The notes under the pieces are model-generated. The model had not been told where the DNA came from. It saw nothing but the letters and a program-made list of their open reading frames with translations, and searched no databases. A DNA stretch of 64,000 bases from contig NZ_LR134383.1 of NCBI RefSeq assembly GCF_900637635.1, forward strand, positions 124,001-188,000. Reading direction: 5' to 3'. The position numbers and the translations under genes are program-made. The DNA comes from Legionella jordanis (GTDB taxonomy: Bacteria; Pseudomonadota; Gammaproteobacteria; Legionellales; Legionellaceae). This document shows positions 1 through 7,501 of this stretch, piece after piece; positions within the stretch are counted from its first letter, which is position 1; each line of letters opens with the position of its first letter.

Positions 1-1130
1 GCAACCGTTATGTGGCTTCCGAAGGTGTTCCCGGTTTCAAAACCTTCAGTTCAATCATGCAACAAGGGGGGAAACCCAGCGATTATAAAACTTTGGCTCG
101 GATTCTCGTGAGTGCCTTAGTTCTTGCTGAAATTGATTTAAAGGCGGATAACATCGGCGATAATGACAATGGAAAAAGCGTCAAAATCGATCACGACTCC
201 TCATTATGGCCTCTCGTTTTAAGAATTATGTCGGTGCAGAATGATATCAATCAAACGAATTTCAGTTATGAAGATCTCGACAACATTTTGGAGCCAAAAA
301 CCTTTAAGCCGGCTGTATGGGCAGGAGGGCTTAGCAAAGACATTAAAGAAGGCCTGCAAAACAATGAAGAATTTAGAGTGGAAGTTTACCGGCAAATCTT
401 AAGGATTATGGTTTACCCCAGTGAAATTCTAACCAGGATTCAAGACGTAAATGCCCCCTCTGATCTTCAGTTAAAAACGGATGTGCAACAGTTTATCCAA
501 GAGCGAATGCAGTTATTAAGAGCAGAATCATTGAAGAGTAAGGAGTTTAGGAGCTTTATCAGTAATCTGGATCTCAACGACTGCCAAAACCAGTTTGCAA
601 GTGAACTCAATGAATTTTTTTCAGAAAATAAAGCCTATGTCGAGGAGGGCGATAATTTATTTCAACCGATGGTGCAGACCATTGAAGCAATTAAAACGGA
701 AGTGGGGGAGCTAAATACAGCACATGGGGAAGAATTGCATAAAATGGGTCAGCTGAAGACAAGGCTTAAATTAGACAAAGGCAATCCTGAGCACCTCATG
801 TACTGGCAAGAGAAGGTCAAACTTGGCGGGACATCCATAAACTGTGGTGGCATACGTTATTATGTTCCGGCAAAAATTGCTCAAATGATGCAACTGGAAG
901 TGGATTCTTTTGCCAGCTTCAGGGAATTTAAAAATGGATTAGATGCGATTAGACGCTCTAGGAAAGACAACCAAAAACCGGGGTCCCTGTTCTCTTTTTT
1001 TGGGGAAATAAAAGACAGCATTGTGCGAGATAGAACAACACAAAGTCTTTATGAAGCTCAAGATATTGAAGAAGTGGATTTGCGAGAATTAGGCATGGAA
1101 GAAACCTTTAAGCCACAGAGTAGGTCTTAA
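1..1130 (+). CDS. Kinase-like effector candidate, 5' truncated
   Basis: The reading frame is open to the left edge (codons from base 3 read NRYVASEG), so the GTG at 12 is probably not the start and the N-terminal part lies outside the window. The visible 375 residues begin in what looks like the C-lobe of a protein- or lipid-kinase-like fold. The motif IDLKADNIG resembles a catalytic loop (D42 and N47 counted from the GTG), followed by VKIDHD, where D60 could be the metal-binding Asp of a DFG-like motif. The same spacing of motifs occurs in the large gene at 14024-17095. The rest is mostly helical and charged. The C-terminus is rich in Glu (EEVDLRELGMEE), which fits an E-block secretion signal of Dot/Icm effectors. 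Function is inferred. I cannot name an orthologue. Confidence 0.6.
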   Translation, partial: NRYVASEGVPGFKTFSSIMQQGGKPSDYKTLARILVSALVLAEIDLKADNIGDNDNGKSVKIDHDSSLWPLVLRIMSVQNDINQTNFSYEDLDNILEPKTFKPAVWAGGLSKDIKEGLQNNEEFRVEVYRQILRIMVYPSEILTRIQDVNAPSDLQLKTDVQQFIQERMQLLRAESLKSKEFRSFISNLDLNDCQNQFASELNEFFSENKAYVEEGDNLFQPMVQTIEAIKTEVGELNTAHGEELHKMGQLKTRLKLDKGNPEHLMYWQEKVKLGGTSINCGGIRYYVPAKIAQMMQLEVDSFASFREFKNGLDAIRRSRKDNQKPGSLFSFFGEIKDSIVRDRTTQSLYEAQDIEEVDLRELGMEETFKPQSRS

Positions 1131-1178
1131 ATGGGTTTGGCACTATGGATGGGGCAAATGGCCTTTAAATTTTGTACT

Positions 1179-1208
1179 AAAATTAATCATATTAATTAAA
1201 TTAATTTT
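1179..1208. promoter_or_regulatory. AT-rich inverted repeat upstream of 1212 gene
   Basis: AAAATTAAT and its exact complement ATTAATTTT flank a 12-base spacer, and TTAA recurs about every 9 bases. It lies directly before the ATG at 1212 and may hold the promoter or an operator. TTAA arrays recall PmrA boxes of Legionella effector genes, but the spacing does not fit the consensus well. Confidence 0.25.
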
Positions 1209-1211
1209 GAT

Positions 1212-2621
1212 ATGAGAAATATCATCATTGCAGTAAAAAGACTGCAGCAATTGCCGCAAAAAGGATTGTCTGCGCAACAAAAGGAATTGATTAAAACCCT
1301 CTTAAATGCACTGCATGAGCAAAAAAAGAATCCCAAAATCCATGAATTAAAGCAAATTAAAGAACTGGTCTTGGCCGAAATGACGGGTTCAAATCCCACC
1401 TCAAAGCTTTATCTCGATTGTTTAAATGAAGTCAGTATGGATATTACAGTCGTTATCGAGTCCGCAGAAACCATTAAAAATCCCACGAATGAACGGGTTA
1501 AAAGACTTCAGGTATTTAATGGCATATATCAGGAGACTGCTAGTAAATATAACGGCAAATTAGTTTTGCCTTTATTCCAGAGTGCCGATGCCCGCTTGGG
1601 AGACGCCGAAGGGGTTTGTTTCGGTTATGTCATAGAGTGGCTGGGATGCATGTTGAACGGCAAGAAGCCATTTGGTATTAACCCTCTCAATCCTCCCTAT
1701 TTCAAACCAATAAAGTACAGCAAGCCTGTGCTCAATAGCTTCCCTGGAGTCAATCATGTTATTCCTCTTAGGGATGACATTTTTGATTTACAAGAGGCGC
1801 AAGGAAGTCCTGAAAAGCTGCTGAGCAAGATAAGTCAGGATTCGCCCAAAGGATTTGCAATAGCAAGTGAATCCGTGCGTCGCCTGCGCTATTTTTCCAA
1901 TCCGAAGGCAGTCGCAGTCGACATGTTGGACATGATCAGCAATTATCCTAATCAATATTTTATGTTGTCCATGAACTCAAACCATTCTGGACATGCAATG
2001 GGTTTTGGCAGAGACGCGAATGGGACCTATCATTTCCTAGATGCGAATGGTGGCTGGTTTACCTTCGAGAGTAAAAATGATATTGAGAGATGGCTGCCCT
2101 TTTATTTTAAAAAAATGGGTTATACGGACCGATATCACTCTTATGAAGTCAGTTCTTATCAGCTGACAGAAAAAAATTCTCTGAGGCAGACGTGGAATGC
2201 AATTCTTTCATTTTTGGCAGATATGGCAAACACCTATGTTTATGTCCTGGCTACGCCGTTTAATTTCCTAAGTAAAGCAATCCGATCGTTTAGAAAAATT
2301 GAAGAGATAGATGTTGGCTCAGATGCCGTTGAAGAACTAAGGAGTGATGAGCCAAGCTATTCAAGGGATGATAGCTATCAACAACTGCCCTCAGGAAGAA
2401 GCAATTGTGACTCAAGCTATTCTACCCTCTGCGGTTTGCTGGACATATCGGCAGAGGATCTGGAGGCAGCAAGAAAGCAGGCTCTGAAAAACCCTGAATT
2501 CAAAGTGCGTGTTACGAAAAATTCTCCTGCTGATTTGCCTTCTCCTCGCAACAAGACCATTGAAGAACCTCTTGAATCCCATCTGGTTGGAAATGAGGGA
2601 CGTAAACGCAGCATCAATTGA
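1212..2621 (+). CDS. YopT/C58-like cysteine protease fold, effector candidate
   Basis: This 469-residue protein has no signal peptide. Residues 1-120 are helical and charged. A papain-like core follows, with Cys136 in GVCFGYVIEW, His261 in NHSGHAMGF and Asp277 in HFLDANGG. This Cys-His-Asp order, with a small hydrophobic helix after the Cys and a beta-strand holding the His, is that of the YopT/AvrPphB (C58) family and related bacterial virulence proteases. The segment at about 335-360 is hydrophobic (LADMANTYVYVLATPF) and could be a membrane-binding helix. The tail is Ser/Glu-rich. The gene stands alone after the kinase-like gene, 81 bases downstream. Protease activity and translocation are inferred. 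Substrate and orthologue are unknown. Confidence 0.6.
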   Translation: MRNIIIAVKRLQQLPQKGLSAQQKELIKTLLNALHEQKKNPKIHELKQIKELVLAEMTGSNPTSKLYLDCLNEVSMDITVVIESAETIKNPTNERVKRLQVFNGIYQETASKYNGKLVLPLFQSADARLGDAEGVCFGYVIEWLGCMLNGKKPFGINPLNPPYFKPIKYSKPVLNSFPGVNHVIPLRDDIFDLQEAQGSPEKLLSKISQDSPKGFAIASESVRRLRYFSNPKAVAVDMLDMISNYPNQYFMLSMNSNHSGHAMGFGRDANGTYHFLDANGGWFTFESKNDIERWLPFYFKKMGYTDRYHSYEVSSYQLTEKNSLRQTWNAILSFLADMANTYVYVLATPFNFLSKAIRSFRKIEEIDVGSDAVEELRSDEPSYSRDDSYQQLPSGRSNCDSSYSTLCGLLDISAEDLEAARKQALKNPEFKVRVTKNSPADLPSPRNKTIEEPLESHLVGNEGRKRSIN

Positions 2622-2820
2622 AGAAGCCTGTTTCCTTTCAGGGCGCTGATTTTAGGTAAATAAATCGAGCAATTTACTGCATCGGGTAAATTCTTATCTT
2701 GTATTGAATAAGGTCATACGATTTAGGGTTTATGCCAACACCACTTGCAAATGCTGGACGGAAATCGAGCGAAAGTAAACTATACTTAATTTTGTATTTT
2801 CTTTGTTATGGGACAGCATC

Positions 2821-3012
2821 ATGAACAATTCTTCTAAAACTTCCACCAAAAAACAAAACAAAGAAATAAAAAAAGAAAATTTAAAGGATATTTCCGGTGG
2901 TAATAACCGGGGATCTTCGAGAAGATTTGATCCACTTGAGGGAGAGCCAATAGGCCCTTCACTTCCGAGCCATCCAGGCGGCGATCCCTATGAGCCACCG
3001 AGAAGACGTTAA
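2821..3012 (+). CDS. Small double-glycine leader peptide (bacteriocin-like)
   Basis: The ATG at 2821 gives 63 residues. A TTG at 2803 is possible in the same frame but has no advantage. GGGA lies about 8 bases before the ATG, and TATACT at 2781-2786 could be a -10 box. Residues 1-27 are Lys/Asn/Glu-rich and end in LKDISGG, the hallmark of leaders cut after Gly-Gly by C39 peptidase ABC exporters. The predicted core, residues 28-63, is Pro/Gly/Arg-rich (FDPLEGEP, HPGGDPYEPP) and has no Cys or Thr, so it cannot be a lanthipeptide. No exporter or immunity gene is nearby. It could be a class II-type bacteriocin, a signal peptide or a decayed remnant. Confidence 0.5.
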   Translation: MNNSSKTSTKKQNKEIKKENLKDISGGNNRGSSRRFDPLEGEPIGPSLPSHPGGDPYEPPRRR

Positions 3013-3050
3013 GCTGCCTTAACCTCGATTTATAACAGCAAGCTGCCTTA
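3011..3050. repeat. 11-bp direct repeat after small peptide gene
   Basis: AAGCTGCCTTA occurs at 3011-3021 and again at 3040-3050, immediately after the peptide stop codon. It may be a small duplication. No function is evident. Confidence 0.5.
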
Positions 3051-3122
3051 TTTCATTTTTCTAAATGTACATTGCAGAAAGCCATTGATGGATTCTGTAA
3101 GATGTCTTAAGTTCAGCCAGTG

Positions 3123-4358
3123 CTATTCAAAACCAAAGACACTCCTGCCGCCATAAAGGGGTGAGACCTCTTTTTCGTGAGCAATGATTTCTTCCAGGCT
3201 TGGTCCTTTGATAATGTGCTGTTCCAGTTTGCGAGCTTGATTATCGAGCTGTTTAATCGCTCCCAATTTCTCATCGCGACCTAACTTTGCTTGTTGAACT
3301 GCGGTTTTCAAAACACGGATGGTTTCATCATAGACTTTCAATGGGACAGGATAGGGGTGGCGGTCCTTGCCCCCATGGGCCAGTGAAAAACGGGCCGGAT
3401 CGGAGAAGCGATAAGGGGCACCATGAATGACCTCAGCCACCATCGCAAGAGCAAGAATTGTCCTTGCACCTACTCCTGGGACCAGAAGCAGCTCTGAAAA
3501 ATCTTGTGGCCCACGATCAATGGCAGCAGCAATGTTTCCATGCAAGCGCTTTAACGAAATATTTTCAGCCTTAACCTCATGGTGCACTGGCATTTCCAGA
3601 TGCGGAAATGCCATTTGCCCGCTGTTTAAAGGCTGTGAACCAATCAGTCCATTTTGAGTCTTTGACGCTTCTGCAAGGATGCGTTCAGGAGAACATGTTT
3701 TCAAGAGATCAATTTGCCTTAAGCGCGACAGCTGGGCTCTTTGATCGGTAAGATTAATAATATTGCCTTGTGGACGTCCTTCAATGGCGGCATGAGGCGC
3801 ATCGATAAAACTATCTAAACCTTCAGATAACCAATGGTAGCGACGTGCCTGCTTGTTGGCAGTGTTCATACCCTGCTGAATAACCGTCCATTTCCCCTCA
3901 TCGGTCACAATAAAGGCGTGTAAGTAAAGATCAAAACCATCTTGAACCGCGGCGCTGTCTACTTTGGCCACCAGGCGGCTGGACTGGGCAAGTTGCTGGC
4001 CATCAAAACCCACCCTTAAACCAATGGTTGCAAGTTCCTGCGGGGTTTGACGTGAATACTTACCCCTGCCTCCACAGACATGAATGCCCAATTCGGACGA
4101 TATCGGTGTTAACCCCCGTTTAAGAGCGCCAATGACACTGGTGGTAATGCCTGAGGAATGCCAATCCATGCCCATGACTGCACCAAAAGACTGGAACCAG
4201 AAAGGATGGGCAAGACGCCGCAAAAATTCATCTCGTCCGTAGTGATGGACGATGGCTTGACTCATGACTGCACCCAATCTGGTCATGCGGTCTGCAAGCC
4301 ATGAGGGTACACGACCATAATGCAAGGGAAGGTTAGCGCTGCCTGTTCTTTGAGCCAT
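3123..4358 (-). CDS. DUF763 family protein
   Basis: The product is about 411 residues from the ATG at 4358. A TTG at 4373 would add five residues, but family members begin close to RTG-x-A-x-LPLH, which matches AQRTGSANLPLHYG here. Diagnostic stretches are FWFQSFGAVMGMDWHSSG, ELGIHVCGGRGKYSRQ and a helix-hairpin-helix-like LLLVPGVGARTILALA, followed by FSLAHGGKDRHPYPVP. The family (COG1415) is common in archaea and scattered in bacteria. Its function is not established, though the hairpin suggests nucleic-acid binding. The gene is isolated, with a remnant-rich stretch upstream, which fits horizontal gain. Confidence 0.85.
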   Translation of the reverse strand: MAQRTGSANLPLHYGRVPSWLADRMTRLGAVMSQAIVHHYGRDEFLRRLAHPFWFQSFGAVMGMDWHSSGITTSVIGALKRGLTPISSELGIHVCGGRGKYSRQTPQELATIGLRVGFDGQQLAQSSRLVAKVDSAAVQDGFDLYLHAFIVTDEGKWTVIQQGMNTANKQARRYHWLSEGLDSFIDAPHAAIEGRPQGNIINLTDQRAQLSRLRQIDLLKTCSPERILAEASKTQNGLIGSQPLNSGQMAFPHLEMPVHHEVKAENISLKRLHGNIAAAIDRGPQDFSELLLVPGVGARTILALAMVAEVIHGAPYRFSDPARFSLAHGGKDRHPYPVPLKVYDETIRVLKTAVQQAKLGRDEKLGAIKQLDNQARKLEQHIIKGPSLEEIIAHEKEVSPLYGGRSVFGFE

Positions 4359-4925
4359 AGAAATGTGCGCCAAGAAAATAAAGTGACTAAATTATAGCCG
4401 CCAGGCTGGGGAAATCCAATTGTAAATCATTGCGCAAAAGGAGCTGGTAAGACAGAAAATAGAAGAAGTAACTAATCGTTTGGTGCCTGCAAAAATACTT
4501 GGCCTGTCCTAAGAAGATCAAGGCCTAAGGCAAAGAGTCCAAAGCCGGTTTAATGCTATCGCAACATTGGCTACAATAATTTTCCCTTGTTCTCGATGCC
4601 TGTCATTTTCCTTATCGTTGGAATGAAGTTTTTCAAGAAATGCCGTTTTAAATGCTGTTTTTTGTTAGATAAAGACCATGTGCAATCATTTGGTCAATGG
4701 CATTGTTTAGAGCATGAAGTTCGAATGGACCTTCCCACATCAATGCTTCACATAATCAGATGCTGTAATCCTTACAAAAGAGGGGCAACAAGCTTGGCTT
4801 GAAACACAACTGATCTCAAACCAATAAGGATTAGACGAACTCAATAACAATATTTGAGAAGGCATGCTTTAAGGTTAAAATCAAAAATAGCCGAGCATCT
4901 TCTAAAACTGGTATAAGGGGTCAGA
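4359..4925. other. Gene-poor stretch with no recognisable gene
   Basis: About 570 bases separate the DUF763 gene from the broken DUF6624 gene. A 71-codon open frame at 4587-4802 has Cys-rich, low-plausibility content and no clear ribosome site. I see no tRNA, terminator or insertion-sequence end that can be supported. It is probably decayed coding DNA. Confidence 0.5.
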
Positions 4926-5593
4926 TTGAAAAAATTTTTATGGCTTCGTTGTTTCATTACTTACTGTTGTATCCTGCAGTTGTTTTGCTGAAGGGGATAA
5001 TCCTCTATCTTCTTGTCAATATGATTCCCACCTGCAAGCCACTCGCTCACAAGAAATGCAAGACTTACTTAAAGCAGACCAAGTGAGCGGGATAACTGGC
5101 AAAATTTAACGGACGAGATGTGGCTTCAAATAAGAAAAAACGATCTTGAACGACGAAAGAGAATAGGAGAGATATTTGGAGAGGGTTGTATTAATAATGG
5201 TGAAGACTATGCGGCTGCCTCTCTTATTTATCAACATGGAGATGTTTCAGATCATTATTACCAGGCATTTCACTGGGCTCTATTAGCAAAGGAAAAAGGT
5301 GTAAGTAAGGCGAAATATTTGGTCGCTTTAACTTTGGATCATTACTTAGTCAGTATTGGAAAAAACAGTTATTCGGAAGTCAGGCGTATATAGAAGGAAA
5401 TGGAAATGAATGTGCATGTCTTCATCAAGTAGAAGAATCCTTTCCTGATTCCTTAAGAATGCAGTATACCAAGAAAAGTTTAGACGCGCAGTTTGAATGG
5501 CTTAATTCACTTAATGTAGGGAAAAACTGTTCTAATCAGGTATGTTTAATCGATCTAGCGCCAACACCAGCAGGTAGTGTAATTGGCTTTTAG
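4926..5593 (+). pseudogene. DUF6624-family exported protein, multiply frameshifted
   Basis: Three frames together restore one protein. A TTG at 4926 gives MKKFLW. The next frame gives a hydrophobic signal (VVSLLTVVSCSCFAEGD) and RSQEMQDLLKADQ, and ends near 5110. Another frame reads ERDNWQNLTDEMWLQIRKND, then AASLIYQHGD and LVALTLDHYL, and stops at 5393. The last frame resumes at an A6 run (5361-5366) with KKQLFGSQAYIEG and runs to the stop at 5591-5593 (PTPAGSVIGF). The ERR, IYQHGD, TLDHYL and LFG(S/T)Q motifs are those of DUF6624 proteins, which follow a Sec or lipoprotein signal. At least two, probably three, indels are needed, so this is an inactive gene. Confidence 0.75.
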
Positions 5594-5785
5594 TAGTAAC
5601 AAATTACTCCATGGTTAAAAATCTAAAGGCAAGTCTGCCTAATTGAATATTTTGAATTATGATGATGGGGGATAGTTTTTATCCATCTGTTTTTTCCTGT
5701 GTATAACTTTTCCTTTTTATCGGTTGCATTACTCTCAGAATTTCTAATTTACCCAAAATAGGTCTTGGAATTCAAACAACAATTC

Positions 5786-5977
5786 CTATCCGTAAACAGA
5801 AAAACAAGCATGAATCACACACTCTTGTTGTTCGAAAGACGAGTCTTTACCAAACTTTTCATTACGAATATTAAACCCATACACTTTATCATCTGCAGCC
5901 TTAAAACGTTTTCCATTCAGATAAAAATTGAATTCTTCAGGAATAACTTCTGACCACTCAGTAAATGCTAACGATGA
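5786..5977 (-). pseudogene. Coding remnant with WSEVIPEEF-like segment
   Basis: The minus strand is open from 5977 to the stop at 5786 and reads TEWSEVIPEEFNFYLNGKRF, then DDKVYGFNIRNEKFG. The composition is that of a real protein rather than noise, but there is no start codon with a ribosome site, and a stop in frame lies just upstream. It may be the 3' part of the small gene described at 5968-6108, in another frame. The family is not recognised. Confidence 0.35.
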
Positions 5978-6108
5978 CTATTCCAATAGTAATGATCAGA
6001 GGCAGTGGAACCCATGGAATTGCCCAAACAATCCAATGCCCCAATCATGGGTAATCCGGTAGCAGGATTATTCTGTTTTATCTTGTGCCGACTCAAAATT
6101 TTCTTCAT
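5968..6108 (-). pseudogene. Small protein remnant with NPATGLPMIG motif
   Basis: The 46 codons from the ATG at 6108 include NNPATGLPMIGALDCLGNSMGS, a motif seen in short uncharacterised bacterial proteins (NPATGLPM followed by a Gly-rich D/GN segment). The frame overlaps the end of the 38-residue gene upstream, and neighbouring fragments continue in other frames. A small intact gene and a piece of a frameshifted one are both possible. Confidence 0.35.
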
Positions 6109-6184
6109 TGTTTTTCTCTTCATCATGCTTGGTAAACAAGGTGACGAACGCAAGAACTGCAAAAACTAGAATAGGTATAATCAT
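6068..6184 (-). CDS. 38-residue single-span membrane peptide
   Basis: The ATG at 6184 is preceded by AAAAAAGGAG seven bases upstream, a near-perfect ribosome site. The product starts with a hydrophobic helix (MIIPILVFAVLAFVTLF), followed by a charged tail, KHDEEKNNEENFES. It is short, but the strong ribosome site and the clear helix plus acidic tail favour a real gene. It may once have been the N-terminus of a longer protein continued by the fragments at 5786-6108. Confidence 0.45.
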   Translation of the reverse strand: MIIPILVFAVLAFVTLFTKHDEEKNNEENFESAQDKTE

Positions 6185-6264
6185 TTAAAACTCCTTTTTT
6201 AAATCGGACTACAGATTTAGGATACGCCTATTTCACTCCGCTCATGAAATCTCCAGGAACAGGA

Positions 6265-7317
6265 TCAAAAACCACACTCTATTCCTTTCTGCCCTTGCGG
6301 ATTTTGGAGCTGCAGGCGCTCAACAAGCTCCGGCAAATCGGTTGTGGTCCAGCGCTCATCCAGGGCCCGCAAAATGTCTATTTCTGCCAAATCGGGGGCC
6401 TCAGTAATGCCATAGGCTGTAAGAGCTTGCGCGGCAGTAGGACGATGCCCCGGTATGTAAGCCACAGCCCAAGCCTGGCCAATCCCCGCTAAATTTTCGT
6501 TCCACATCTGAAATACATTTAATTCTTGATTATAAATTTGCAGTGAACGCTTTAGTTTGGGTTCTTTAACGTTCAGATCTTTCAAAAGAAAGTTTAGCGG
6601 ATTGCAATAATAATGACGTATGTGTGCAGGAAATAGAGCTTGGGCTGCGCCAATTACAGTGCGCCAATAGATAGTTTTCTCCTTGTAATTTAGGCTGCTG
6701 AATTTGTTTTTATAATCTGCGACCGCTGCAATGAAGGGGGCTAGGCTAAACTGTCCCTTACTCTCATAGCAGACCCCCTTTAAGTGATACGCCACACCTT
6801 TAGCCATGAGCTCCTTGTATTGGCCTAACAGCTGGCGCCTTATCTCTTCACCCTTGGAATCCTGTGGTAGGCAATCCAACATCATTTTAGCCATATAGCA
6901 TATGTCTTTTGTCCATATTGCATGTTGAAAAACGCTAATCGATGTAAATATTCTTCCTGAAATATCTCGTAATCGTCCCTTAACCAATAAATCCTCGGGA
7001 TGTTCCTTAAGAATGGCTTCCATTTCATCTTGCGCGGCTAAACCTGCAAGACAAAAGAGTACCTCTCTTCGCAAATCAGGGCGTATCTTAAGGAGAGCTG
7101 TAATTTGTGTTGTATTCGCTTCGGCAGCGTATTGCGCCAATCTCGCCAGAATGCGGTTTTTTCGAATCAAACCATCGCGAAATAAAGGAAAGTTGCTACT
7201 GCGAATGCTTTTTATCTTTTGCGATTCATCTGCAGCATCTAAATAACTTGTAATCTTTACTATGAGCTCTGCAGGTAAGACTTCCAAAGGAAACAGTTCT
7301 GTTTTCTCTTGACTCAT
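6265..7317 (-). CDS. F-box-like effector candidate
   Basis: The protein has 350 residues. Residues 8-40 (FPLEVLPAELIVKITSYLD, then IKSIRSSN) match the F-box pattern of Leu-Pro-x-Glu-Leu/Ile-x2-Ile-x3-Leu. In Legionella this is found in effectors that dock to host SKP1 and redirect SCF ubiquitin ligase. The remaining 300 residues are helical, with pieces that could be degenerate ankyrin-like or TPR-like helices (ITALLKIRPDLRREVLFCLAG), but I cannot assign a fold. There is no signal peptide. The gene lies between the decayed region and polA and is transcribed alone. Role and translocation are inferred from the domain and the genomic setting. Confidence 0.6.
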   Translation of the reverse strand: MSQEKTELFPLEVLPAELIVKITSYLDAADESQKIKSIRSSNFPLFRDGLIRKNRILARLAQYAAEANTTQITALLKIRPDLRREVLFCLAGLAAQDEMEAILKEHPEDLLVKGRLRDISGRIFTSISVFQHAIWTKDICYMAKMMLDCLPQDSKGEEIRRQLLGQYKELMAKGVAYHLKGVCYESKGQFSLAPFIAAVADYKNKFSSLNYKEKTIYWRTVIGAAQALFPAHIRHYYCNPLNFLLKDLNVKEPKLKRSLQIYNQELNVFQMWNENLAGIGQAWAVAYIPGHRPTAAQALTAYGITEAPDLAEIDILRALDERWTTTDLPELVERLQLQNPQGQKGIECGF

Positions 7318-7461
7318 ATTATCAATCAGACAGGGAGTTAGCTTATAGTGTACTAGTGGGATTTAAAAGGCAATGAGTTTAGAGCCTTATGGGAACAAGA
7401 ATTTTAGCCTCAGAGGCAGGTAAAATTTACAGGAATAAGAACAAGACTTTAGAAAAATTGT

Positions 7462-7492
7462 TAGGGAGAAAAACCCTGCACTCTTCTCCCTA
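7462..7492 (-). terminator. Rho-independent terminator after polA
   Basis: TAGGGAGAA and TTCTCCCTA form a perfect 9-bp stem with a 13-base loop, just after the polA stop. On the minus strand the stem is followed by ACAATTTTTC, a short U-rich tract. Confidence 0.6.
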
Positions 7493-7501
7493 TGGAGCAC
7501 T

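Noticed and set aside
4587-4802. 71-codon open frame on the plus strand
   Set aside because: It is Cys-rich with no family resemblance and no ribosome site, and lies in a decayed region.
4905-4926. AGGGGTCAGATT as an insertion-sequence edge
   Set aside because: No matching inverted copy or target duplication was found nearby.
5765-5953. 62-codon plus-strand open frame
   Set aside because: The minus strand of the same bases reads as a more protein-like remnant (TEWSEVIPEEF), so the plus frame is its shadow.
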